From the NCBI GenBank assembly GCA_947246775.1, contig CAMXTM010000126.1, forward strand, positions 1 through 6,202: DNA of 6,202 nt, in the 5' to 3' direction. This document shows positions 1 through 4,865 of the stretch, piece after piece. A program made the position numbers and the translations under genes. Numbering within the stretch: position 1 is the stretch's first letter; each line of letters opens with the position of its first letter. The stretch comes from an uncultured Clostridium sp. (GTDB lineage: Bacteria > Bacillota > Clostridia > Lachnospirales > Anaerotignaceae). The notes below the pieces were generated by a model that saw only the letters and a program-made list of their open reading frames with translations, was not told the DNA's origin and did not search any database.

Positions 1-48
1 AAAAAAGTGCTTGAAAATGCTGTAGATACAATATTTTCAGCACTTTTT
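1..48 (-). terminator. Intrinsic terminator after the integrase gene
   Basis: The arms at 2-18 and 33-48 pair over about 16 bp with a single extra T in one arm, around a 14-nt loop. Read on the minus strand, the hairpin ends in a run of six T. It begins 8 bp beyond the integrase stop codon, so it most likely ends the integrase transcript. The flanking T and A runs would also allow termination from the other side. An attachment site could lie at or just left of this point, but a second att copy is needed to define one and none is in the window. Confidence 0.85.
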
Positions 49-55
49 AAAATTT

Positions 56-1258
56 TTATTTTAATGATAACTTAGAATTTTGTCCTACAATTGTCCCTTT
101 TCTAAAATTTAGTTTTTGTTCTAATGTTTCTGCTGCTGTTTTATCCGCTTCTGTCATTGCATGGACATATCTATTTGTAGTCACAATACTAGCGTGTCCT
201 AAACGGCTAGATACCGTTTTAATATTAGTACCACTTGCAAGCAATAAAGTTGCTGACGTATGCCTTAGTGCATGGAACTTAATGTGTGGCATATTATTTC
301 TTTCTAAGAAATTTTCAAACCAGCGAGAAATATTGTCTGAAGCTAAGAAATCACTATTTTTATCTAGGAATAACATATCATTTAAATTCTTTTGATAGCC
401 TACCAATGTTTGTTCCGTTTGCCAAATTTTATATTGTCTTAACATTTGTATCATATAATCAGGAATCGCAATAACACGATTACTATTTTTCGTTTTGGGA
501 AATTTGATATTTTTTTCTCCATTTACAGAATACAAACTTTTTGATATTTGAATTTGCTTTTTTTCCCATATAATATCGTCCCATTGCAAAGCAGCTAATT
601 CTCCACGCCGACAACCTGTACACAATGCCAAATGAATCAGTATTTTCCACATAATCGGTTCTTTTTCTAAGTAGTCTAGCATAAGGGAAATTTCTTTTTC
701 ATCAAAAATATCAGTATGTGCAGGTAAAGTTTTAGGCAAATCCAAATTATCTACGCTAGAGGGATTATAGTCTAAAAATTTCATTCTACAAGCAAATTTA
801 AAAATAGATTGCACCACCTTATAATAGTTTCTTATCGTAGAAGGATTTAATGGTTTATTCTGGTTTGTTTTATGTTCTGTAAGAGCATAAATAAACTTTT
901 GCAGATGAAGCGGTGTAATATCGGACAATTTCAAATGTCCCAATGCAGGCACAATATAAGTGTTTATTATATTTTGATAAACATGATAACTAGTAGGAGA
1001 AAGTGTTTTTTTCTGCATCTCCAAATAAATGTCACAAAATTCATGCATTTTTATTTTTTTATTGCTTTTCACAATACCTTTTTTTACATTTTCCTCAAAA
1101 TGTACTACTACTCTATTGAGTTCCTTTTCAATTTGACGTGGTGTCATATTTTCATCGGGCTTCCAAGTCATGGATTCTACTATCTTTTTGCTATAAATAT
1201 CTGTACCACAAGATACCCGTATTTGATAAGAGTTTCCTCTTTGTCGAATGGTAGCCAT
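56..1258 (-). CDS. int: Tyrosine recombinase / phage-type integrase
   Basis: A 400-aa site-specific recombinase, full length for the ICE and phage integrase family, which cuts and joins att DNA to integrate or excise the element. Residues 1-60 resemble the AP2-like arm-binding domain of clostridial integrases. Residues about 70-170 form the SAM-like core-binding domain, and 180-385 the catalytic domain. The active-site set is complete: R217 in TGCRRGEL, K255 in PKTK, H329 and R332 in HALRH, H355 in LGH, and nucleophile Y364 in NRYVH. The ATG at 1258 is preceded by GAAAGGA at 8-nt spacing. No xis gene adjoins it; the best excisionase candidate is the helix-turn-helix gene at 5297-5713. No convincing promoter was found just upstream, so it may be read from rep or from a weak promoter at about 1290-1320. 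Function is confident; the att target is unknown. Confidence 0.96.
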   Translation of the reverse strand: MATIRQRGNSYQIRVSCGTDIYSKKIVESMTWKPDENMTPRQIEKELNRVVVHFEENVKKGIVKSNKKIKMHEFCDIYLEMQKKTLSPTSYHVYQNIINTYIVPALGHLKLSDITPLHLQKFIYALTEHKTNQNKPLNPSTIRNYYKVVQSIFKFACRMKFLDYNPSSVDNLDLPKTLPAHTDIFDEKEISLMLDYLEKEPIMWKILIHLALCTGCRRGELAALQWDDIIWEKKQIQISKSLYSVNGEKNIKFPKTKNSNRVIAIPDYMIQMLRQYKIWQTEQTLVGYQKNLNDMLFLDKNSDFLASDNISRWFENFLERNNMPHIKFHALRHTSATLLLASGTNIKTVSSRLGHASIVTTNRYVHAMTEADKTAAETLEQKLNFRKGTIVGQNSKLSLK

Positions 1259-1333
1259 ATTATATCAATCCTTTCATGTTTTTTAGTGAGTCTATTTAAT
1301 GTTTAAAAAATTACATCACAAATCAAAAAAAAC

Positions 1334-1362
1334 TTGAAATTGTAGAACGACTTTGGTATAAT
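1334..1362 (+). promoter_or_regulatory. Strong sigma-A promoter for a small RNA
   Basis: -35 TTGAAA (1334-1339), 17-bp spacer, -10 TATAAT (1357-1362), with an extended TG at 1354-1355. This is close to perfect. It points away from int and toward the 3' end of rep, and no plausible gene follows before the terminator at 1416-1464. Transcription should start near 1369. Confidence 0.8.
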
Positions 1363-1368
1363 AATAGC

Positions 1369-1464
1369 GAGGATACCCCAATTATATTAATTCGTTCATT
1401 TGAATGAACCCTTGCAAAGAAAGCCTTTGATGTTTGAGAGCAGAAGGGCTTTCTTTATTTTTTT
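1369..1464 (+). ncRNA. Predicted ~95-nt small RNA between int and rep
   Basis: Predicted from a near-consensus promoter whose expected start is about 1369 and an intrinsic terminator ending about 1464. Between them no open reading frame has a Shine-Dalgarno; the only ATG, at 1405, opens 8 codons. The RNA has two hairpins: GTTCAT-TTGA-ATGAAC (1394-1409), whose loop UUGA fits the YUNR U-turn pattern found in antisense RNAs, and the terminator stem. It lies opposite the intergenic leader of int, so it would be antisense to any rep-int read-through transcript. It could instead act in trans. The function is not known to me. Confidence 0.55.
1416..1464 (+). terminator. Intrinsic terminator shared by the small RNA and rep
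   Basis: A 13-bp stem, all paired if one T-G wobble is allowed (1416-1428 with 1444-1456), around a 15-nt loop and followed on the plus strand by ATTTTTTT. The T tract overlaps the rep stop codon. On the minus strand the hairpin follows the rep stop directly, but with a poorer T run, so it probably ends the small RNA efficiently and rep only partly. Confidence 0.8.
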
Positions 1465-2581
1465 AAGATTCACTATAATAACGAATTGTATCATAGTGTA
1501 CTAAATTTTTATAATACAATCCCATTGTGCGTTTTGCATTATAAAGGGCAGTACGAACATAGGCTATCATATTTCCTATTTTTGAATCATTTTCACTCAA
1601 ACAGTCATACACATATTGAATGTCACACATATTTAATTTTGAGTACACACTTTTTACCACTTCTGTAGAACGTTCTTCCCCTGCAATACGAATTGTCTTT
1701 TTATTGCTTGTCATAACATCTGTTATAATTTCCACAATATTATCAATATCAGCTTTGTTGTAGCAATAGTCTTGTATTAAATAATCATAATCAATATTAT
1801 TTTTAATAAAATTACGTGTGTTATCTGTTTCATCTATATCCATCACATCTATCTCTTTATTAGATTGATAAGATGGATAAGAATAATATATACTAGAATT
1901 AATCTTACTAAAATTAATATTACTTAACTGCAAATTTTGCAGGTGACAGCAGCAATTTTTACAGGTATCAACATTATTTTTTGCAGGTGGTTGTGTAGAT
2001 GTAGGTGCAGCTGTAACAGGTTCTTCTTTTTGTCCTGCCATATCCATTCTTGCCATTAAATAAGCCTTTCTTGCTTTTCGATATTCTTCGTCATTTGTAT
2101 AATCAGAAGGTTCTGGTTTTTTAGGCATAGTAGGTTTAGGTTCTTCTGTTCCTGCTACTGGAGCTGCATCAACAGGAACATCTTTTTCAGGTTTCTCTTT
2201 TGGTTGTTCTTTTTCAGGAAGTGTTTTTTGTTTATCATCTGTATTATGGATAAGTTTTACATAAATTAAATAAGGCTGACCTATTTTTGTGCGATGCCTT
2301 TCAATTAAACCAAATGTATCTAACTCTTTTAATAGTTTTAATGCAGTGCGTTCACTACACTGCAAAGAATCCATAACTTGGCTAGCAGTATAAATAATAT
2401 AAACCTTTTGGTTGTCATCAAGCCAATTATTTTTATTAGAAAGGTTTGCACGTTCCAGCATGAGGGCATAAAGCGCCTTTGCTTCTACAGAAAGTGTTTT
2501 AAAATCATCGGAAAATAGCTTGTTAAAGCTGAAATAATAGTTTTGTGTTGGGTTGCTGTAATAATAATCAAAATTTGTCAT
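1463..2581 (-). CDS. repA: RepA_N-family replication initiator with DUF6017-like C-terminus
   Basis: A 372-aa plasmid/ICE replication initiator. Residues 4-112 match the RepA_N domain: the YYFSFNKLFSDDF opening, LSVEAKALYALMLERANLS, WLDDNQKVYIIYT, then a winged-helix stretch with SERTALKLLKELDTFGLIER and the GQPYLIYVK wing. This domain binds origin DNA. Residues 113-205 are a Lys/Glu/Pro/Ala-rich linker. Residues 206-245 carry an odd CKNCCCH cluster that coincides with DNA repeats. Residues 255-365 resemble DUF6017, seen in clostridial members. The ATG at 2581 has a strong AAGGAGG 8 nt away, but that site is buried in a hairpin (2582-2629). An antisense RNA gene lies just upstream. RepA_N proteins of staphylococcal and enterococcal plasmids drive theta replication from an origin inside their own gene; the same is inferred here for the excised element. 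Confidence 0.92.
   Translation of the reverse strand: MTNFDYYYSNPTQNYYFSFNKLFSDDFKTLSVEAKALYALMLERANLSNKNNWLDDNQKVYIIYTASQVMDSLQCSERTALKLLKELDTFGLIERHRTKIGQPYLIYVKLIHNTDDKQKTLPEKEQPKEKPEKDVPVDAAPVAGTEEPKPTMPKKPEPSDYTNDEEYRKARKAYLMARMDMAGQKEEPVTAAPTSTQPPAKNNVDTCKNCCCHLQNLQLSNINFSKINSSIYYSYPSYQSNKEIDVMDIDETDNTRNFIKNNIDYDYLIQDYCYNKADIDNIVEIITDVMTSNKKTIRIAGEERSTEVVKSVYSKLNMCDIQYVYDCLSENDSKIGNMIAYVRTALYNAKRTMGLYYKNLVHYDTIRYYSES
1897..1996. repeat. Putative iterons and AT-rich region: candidate replication origin inside rep
   Basis: Three direct repeats lie exactly 22 bp apart, with core CACCTGCAAAA-type sequence on the minus strand (1932-1945, 1954-1967, 1976-1989). Ten of 14 core positions are invariant. 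The outermost copy forms a 15-bp palindrome, CTGCAAATTTTGCAG (1928-1942). Beside them is very AT-rich DNA with a 14-bp near-duplicate, AATTAATCTTACTA (1897-1910) and AATTAATATTACTT (1912-1925). Because 22 is not a multiple of 3, the repeats fall in different reading frames, so they are not explained by a repeated peptide. Placement within rep matches known RepA_N plasmids. Confidence 0.6.
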
Positions 2582-2629
2582 AAAAAAAACCTCCTTATTT
2601 TTTCAAAAAACTATAGAAAAATAAGAGGT
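2582..2629 (-). promoter_or_regulatory. Rep leader attenuator: terminator-like hairpin containing the Shine-Dalgarno
   Basis: On the rep mRNA, ACCTCTTATTTTT (2629-2617) can pair with AAAAATAAGGAGGT (about 2602-2589), with one unpaired base. Eight T follow immediately before the ATG. The 3' arm is the rep Shine-Dalgarno itself. Formed, this hairpin would hide the ribosome site and, with its T tract, could stop transcription before rep. It looks like the attenuators of pT181 and pIP501 rep leaders. The stem is A/T-rich apart from its base, so terminator strength is uncertain. Confidence 0.65.
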
Positions 2630-2642
2630 ACTATGTTATAAT
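2614..2642 (+). promoter_or_regulatory. Promoter of the antisense RNA opposite the rep leader
   Basis: -35 TAGAAA (2614-2619, four of six consensus positions), 17-bp spacer, -10 TATAAT (2637-2642), with an extended TG at 2634-2635. The expected start is G2649. It faces away from rep and reads into the region from which rep must be transcribed. Confidence 0.7.
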
Positions 2643-2684
2643 TGCCTTGTAACTGGGGTGTTATAACTATAGCACTCACTTATT
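2620..2684 (-). promoter_or_regulatory. Candidate antiterminator hairpin in the rep leader
   Basis: An imperfect long dyad: 2620-2641 against 2661-2684 around a 19-nt loop. The paired blocks are AATAAG/CTTATT, CTAT/ATAG and GTTATAA/TTATAAC, with an internal loop and one bulge. Its downstream arm on the rep mRNA overlaps the first arm of the attenuator hairpin (2617-2629), so the two structures exclude each other. Pairing of the antisense RNA to the upstream arm and loop would favour the attenuator. The same dyad covers both -10-like sequences, so a protein operator is the alternative. Confidence 0.5.
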
Positions 2685-2721
2685 AATGTCCCTTGTGCTA
2701 CCAACACAGGGGCATTTTTTT
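2649..2721 (+). ncRNA. Predicted antisense (countertranscribed) RNA controlling rep
   Basis: A ~73-nt RNA predicted from a promoter with a perfect extended -10 (2614-2642) to an intrinsic terminator (2685-2721), with no reading frame. It is complementary to the rep mRNA leader upstream of the attenuator. The complementary hairpin on the rep mRNA presents the loop UUGGUAG, which contains the UUGG U-turn (YUNR) known to speed antisense pairing in plasmid control systems. Antisense control is established for RepA_N plasmid pSK41, and attenuation by such RNAs for pT181 and pIP501. Here the RNA would limit rep expression and hence copy number. It requires the rep mRNA to begin upstream of about 2722. 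Confidence 0.65.
2685..2721 (+). terminator. Intrinsic terminator of the antisense RNA
   Basis: Stem 2685-2697 with 2705-2716: 12 pairs including one G-U, one bulged T, 7-nt loop CTACCAA. It is followed by a run of seven T on the plus strand. The reverse strand lacks a T run after the stem, so transcription of rep from upstream should pass through. Confidence 0.85.
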
Positions 2722-2730
2722 ATTTACTTT

Positions 2731-3477
2731 TTATTGTTGAAATAAAAATTTTATTTGTTCATCTACTCCTGAAACTTTTTGTCGACTAGAGCCAATAATA
2801 TGCATATTATATTCATCAAATTGTGTAGAATATGAAACTTCAGCATTAGAAGATGCTTGAATATAACTTACAGTCATTATTACTTCAAAACCATCTTCTG
2901 GAATAAATCCAATATATACACTGTTATTATTCTCATCATAAAATTTTATTTTACCTAATATTTCATCTGTAGGTTCTGTTACTTCCACTCTATAAGAACA
3001 ATTTTCAGCAAAAGTTTTAACACCTTCAAAAATGCTTGATTTCTCTTTTCTAACATAAGGTAAATATACATTTTCAAATAATTCTGTCATTTGAATTTCT
3101 GATTCAGGCTCAACTTCTGGTGTTGGTTCTGACTCTGGAATTTCTACTGGTTCTGTTACTGATTCAGATGTTTGTGTTGATTCAGAATTTTCTTCAGGTT
3201 CTGAAACTTTTGTAGGTTCAGGCGTTTCTAGTGGTTTATTTTCTTCTGAGTGATTGATATTTTCTATTGGTTCATTCGCTTCTGTTGATATATCAACATC
3301 TACTTCATTTGGTGTATTCCCAAAAATAGCCCCTACAAAAATAAAAGCAAAAACAACAGTTGCTATTACTTTTATTGGTTTACGCCAGTGTCCACATTTC
3401 CATAGTAGAAAGACACCTACAGGAAAGATGAACAATAATAATAAAAATATTACCCACCCTTTTTCATACCATTTCAT
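2731..3477 (-). CDS. Two-helix membrane protein with acidic stalk and extracytoplasmic domain
   Basis: A 248-aa protein of unknown function. I start it at the ATG at 3477, which follows AAAGGAG by 11 nt; the in-frame ATG at 3522 has no ribosome site. Residues 8-26 and 36-53 are hydrophobic helices separated by a short WKCGHWRKP basic loop, a pattern common in Firmicute membrane proteins. Residues 56-128 are a low-complexity stalk rich in Glu, Pro, Ser and Thr (PEPTK, SEPEE, PESEPTPE). Residues 129-248 look like a folded domain with mixed helix and strand. With two helices both ends would lie on the same side, but which side is not clear. It has its own promoter (3546-3574) with an overlapping dyad, so the XRE repressor next door may control it. 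It may be a surface, exclusion or stress-related accessory protein, but nothing in the sequence decides this. Confidence 0.8.
   Translation of the reverse strand: MKWYEKGWVIFLLLLFIFPVGVFLLWKCGHWRKPIKVIATVVFAFIFVGAIFGNTPNEVDVDISTEANEPIENINHSEENKPLETPEPTKVSEPEENSESTQTSESVTEPVEIPESEPTPEVEPESEIQMTELFENVYLPYVRKEKSSIFEGVKTFAENCSYRVEVTEPTDEILGKIKFYDENNNSVYIGFIPEDGFEVIMTVSYIQASSNAEVSYSTQFDEYNMHIIGSSRQKVSGVDEQIKFLFQQ
2733..2761 (-). promoter_or_regulatory. Weak candidate promoter for rep
   Basis: On the minus strand, TGAACA (2761-2756), 17 bp, AACAAT (2738-2733); each box matches four of six consensus positions. It overlaps the end of the upstream membrane-protein gene and would start transcription near 2726, just before the leader hairpins, as the antisense model needs. 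A second possibility is the TGCTATAGT extended -10 at 2666-2674, which has no good -35 and would leave little overlap with the antisense RNA. Read-through from 3477 is a third. Confidence 0.3.
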
Positions 3478-3542
3478 TGCATTAACATCTCCTTTGATAA
3501 AATAATTACTAGATTTCGCCATAATTAGACAAAAACTCTAAA

Positions 3543-3565
3543 ATTATCATATCACGTTTGATAAT
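3543..3565. promoter_or_regulatory. Perfect inverted repeat over the membrane-protein promoter
   Basis: ATTATCA (3543-3549) and TGATAAT (3559-3565), 9 bp apart, lie across the -10 box and spacer of the promoter at 3546-3574. The position suits a repressor operator. ATTATCA also occurs at 4342-4348, just after the rightward promoter. The sequence is AT-rich, so part of the symmetry may be chance. Confidence 0.4.
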
Positions 3566-3574
3566 AAAATACAA
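3546..3574 (-). promoter_or_regulatory. Promoter of the membrane-protein gene
   Basis: On the minus strand, TTGTAT (3574-3569), 17-bp spacer, TATGAT (3551-3546). The -10 matches five of six positions and the -35 three. It lies 69 bp ahead of the chosen ATG at 3477, between the repressor gene and the membrane-protein gene. Confidence 0.5.
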
Positions 3575-3587
3575 TGATTCCCATGAT

Positions 3588-4247
3588 TTATATTGCTTTA
3601 TTTTTATTTGTGGTGTCCTCTATGTCTTCGGTAGTATTCAAGAGAGTAGAGGTTGTTTTCTTCGCAAAACTCGAGATGCTTTTTATATATGACTCTTCCG
3701 CTTCTTTTTCACTTTTTTTTGTGCTTGTAGATTTTTTGCTTTCAGATTCTTCTTTTGTAGATTCCATTTTATGTTGTGTTTCAAGTAGTTCTTTACCTGT
3801 TTTTAATAAATACTCTTGAAGCATTGGTGATAATCCATCAAAAATATAAAGAAACTCATTTTGTTTTTTTACTTTATCAGATGATTTTTCTGCTTTAACA
3901 ATAAAAGATTCTTCTATTTCATCTAAAGAATTAATAAAAGCAAGAACAGCCTTTACTTGTTCAATATTCATTTTCTCTAGTTGAGCAAGAGCTTTTTGAT
4001 GAATTTCAGATAAAGCCTTATTTTTACTAATTTGTTTTATTTTTGGTTCTGTACCATTTAGTATCCAATCAGCATTATAACCATATTTTTCTTCAATCAA
4101 AGAAGCAAGTGATTGAGATAAACGAATTTTTGGGTCTTTAAGCAATTTAGAAACATAACTTTCAGTTATGCTAACTTCAAAAGCAAATTGCCTTTGCTTC
4201 AAGTTATTTTCTTGTAATACGGTTCTTATTCTATCACATTGATTCAT
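3588..4247 (-). CDS. XRE-family (cI-like) transcriptional repressor
   Basis: A 219-aa regulator. The start at 4247 follows AGGAG by 8 nt; an upstream in-frame ATG at 4316 lies inside the promoter region and has no ribosome site. Residues 5-66 form an HTH_3/XRE domain: NNLKQRQFAFEVSITESYVSKLLKDP gives the helix-turn-helix, and YGYNADWILNGTEP is the typical end of cI-like domains. Residues 78-112 are an amphipathic helical segment probably used for association. Residues 125-160 form a second helical region, and 161-219 a Ser/Lys/Glu/Thr-rich tail. No LexA-type Ser-Lys protease domain is seen, so SOS self-cleavage is unlikely. The gene faces the rightward operon across a shared operator (4294-4314), the classic layout of a mobile-element lysogeny or transfer switch. 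Autoregulation is inferred. Confidence 0.88.
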   Translation of the reverse strand: MNQCDRIRTVLQENNLKQRQFAFEVSITESYVSKLLKDPKIRLSQSLASLIEEKYGYNADWILNGTEPKIKQISKNKALSEIHQKALAQLEKMNIEQVKAVLAFINSLDEIEESFIVKAEKSSDKVKKQNEFLYIFDGLSPMLQEYLLKTGKELLETQHKMESTKEESESKKSTSTKKSEKEAEESYIKSISSFAKKTTSTLLNTTEDIEDTTNKNKAI

Positions 4248-4269
4248 AATATCATCTCCTATGGTGTAT

Positions 4270-4298
4270 ATAATATCAAAACAAGTTAAATAAGTCAA
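4270..4298 (-). promoter_or_regulatory. Repressor promoter
   Basis: On the minus strand, TTGACT (4298-4293), 17-bp spacer, TATTAT (4275-4270), with a TG one base before the -10. Its -35 box forms the left arm of the operator dyad at 4294-4314. Confidence 0.75.
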
Positions 4299-4314
4299 GA
4301 AAAAAAGTCTTGAC
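4294..4314. promoter_or_regulatory. Operator-like inverted repeat between divergent promoters
   Basis: GTCAAGA (4294-4300), 7 bp, TCTTGAC (4308-4314), a perfect 21-bp dyad. It spans the -35 boxes of both the repressor promoter and the rightward promoter, so one bound dimer could block both. Five bases of each arm are also -35 consensus and would be symmetric anyway; the extra GA/TC pairs are the independent evidence. The likely ligand is the adjacent XRE protein. Confidence 0.6.
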
Positions 4315-4338
4315 AATATGAATCATTTAATTTATACT
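4310..4338 (+). promoter_or_regulatory. Rightward operon promoter
   Basis: TTGACA (4310-4315), 17-bp spacer, TATACT (4333-4338). The -35 is perfect and the -10 matches five of six positions. The expected start is about 4345, giving a 44-nt leader to the GTG at 4389. An 8-bp AT-only dyad, ATTTAATT (4325-4332) and AATTAAAT (4348-4355), flanks the -10 and start point and could be a second binding site. Confidence 0.8.
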
Positions 4339-4388
4339 TGAATTATCAATTAAATATTGAATAAGTTAATAATAAAAGAGGTGATACT

Positions 4389-4553
4389 GTGAAAATATCA
4401 AGTAATGAAGAATTAGTGCAAAGAGTTATTCAGAAAATTGTTGATATGCCTGCAGAAAAAGTAGCAAAAGTGTTGATTTTTATGGCAGGTATGGATGCAG
4501 AAAAAGCTATTAATCCAATAGAAGAAAAAAAAGAAGTAGTATTACAAACCTAA
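4389..4553 (+). CDS. 54-aa protein resembling the repressor's helical segment
   Basis: A short gene starting with GTG, preceded by AGAGGTG at good spacing, and first in the rightward operon. The product is a small helical protein of two amphipathic helices (residues 6-20 and 21-40) and a charged tail. Residues 10-36 align without gaps to residues 83-109 of the divergent XRE repressor, with eight identities (Q11, M20, E23, V25, V28, L29, F31, D36) and many conservative changes. It might therefore associate with the repressor as an antirepressor or co-regulator. The same helix pair (KVLxFI-like) recurs in the C-termini of many XRE proteins, so a shared generic fold is the cautious reading. No DNA-binding domain is present. 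Confidence 0.8.
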   Translation: MKISSNEELVQRVIQKIVDMPAEKVAKVLIFMAGMDAEKAINPIEEKKEVVLQT

Positions 4554-4572
4554 AGAGTTGCATTGGTAATTC

Positions 4573-4600
4573 AAGTAATAGTGTCCAAGCGGTGCAGTAC
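4573..4600 (+). repeat. Leader direct repeat, copy 1
   Basis: A 28-bp unit matching 5206-5233 at 26 positions, with 19 identical bases in a row: TGTCCAAGCGGTGCAGTAC (4582-4600). It lies between the 54-aa and 68-aa genes. Nearby TGCATTGG (4559-4566) could pair with the CCAA and TGCA parts of this copy, but copy 2 has no matching partner, so a conserved hairpin is not supported. It is unusually GC-rich for this element. Confidence 0.85.
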
Positions 4601-4633
4601 TATATTCTAAAGAAAGGAAGTGAGAAAAGGTAC

Positions 4634-4840
4634 ATGTTTAAGAAAATTAAAAAAAGTTACCGAAAGCAAAAAAGGAAATCTTTTTGGGTAGCAACTGATT
4701 CAGAAAGTGAAATTGTTACTATTTCTAAAGGACGAAAAGCAATTCATCTTGATTCTGTAGAAGTAGAAATATTAAAAGGGGCATTGAATCATCAAGAGCA
4801 ATCAATAGAGGATACTCAAGCAACAGTATACGAAATATAA
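4634..4840 (+). CDS. Small basic hypothetical protein (68 aa)
   Basis: I do not recognise this protein. Residues 1-16 are strongly basic (KKIKKSYRKQKRKS), and 17-50 look like short strands and a helix (FWVATDSESEIVTISKGRKAIHLDSVEVEILKGAL). The C-terminus is acidic. The basic start suggests nucleic-acid contact, but this is only inference. I chose the ATG at 4634, with AAAAGG close upstream (3-nt gap) and GGAAG at 13 nt. An in-frame GTG at 4592 lies inside the 28-bp repeat, has no ribosome site, and is rejected. The gene follows the first copy of the repeat by 33 bp, so that repeat sits in its leader. Confidence 0.65.
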   Translation: MFKKIKKSYRKQKRKSFWVATDSESEIVTISKGRKAIHLDSVEVEILKGALNHQEQSIEDTQATVYEI

Positions 4841-4865
4841 TTATGAAAAAGGGATTGATAAAAAA

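Noticed and set aside
905..912. AAGCGGTG inside int as a third copy of the leader repeat
   Set aside because: Only 8 bases match and it lies in well-conserved coding sequence; coincidence.
872..1306. Open frame opposite the integrase gene
   Set aside because: It is a shadow of the integrase coding strand with a Phe/Ile/Ser-rich product and no ribosome site.
1928..1996. CRISPR-like repeats
   Set aside because: Three short imperfect repeats with an 8-bp interval inside a coding gene do not fit a CRISPR array; iterons fit better.
1372..2660. ACCCCA/TGGGGT complementarity between the two predicted small RNAs
   Set aside because: Six paired bases are expected by chance between RNAs of these lengths; no extension was seen.
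3478..3522. Fifteen extra N-terminal residues on the membrane protein
   Set aside because: No ribosome site precedes the ATG at 3522, while AAAGGAG precedes the ATG at 3477; the extra residues also sit awkwardly before the first membrane helix.
4248..4316. Twenty-three extra N-terminal residues on the XRE repressor
   Set aside because: This stretch holds the repressor promoter and operator. The start at 4247 has AGGAG at 8 nt and matches the usual start of the helix-turn-helix domain.
4592..4633. GTG-initiated extension of the 68-aa gene
   Set aside because: The GTG lies inside the 28-bp repeat with no Shine-Dalgarno. In the second copy the same GTG opens a frame that stops after 12 codons, so translation from it is not a shared feature.
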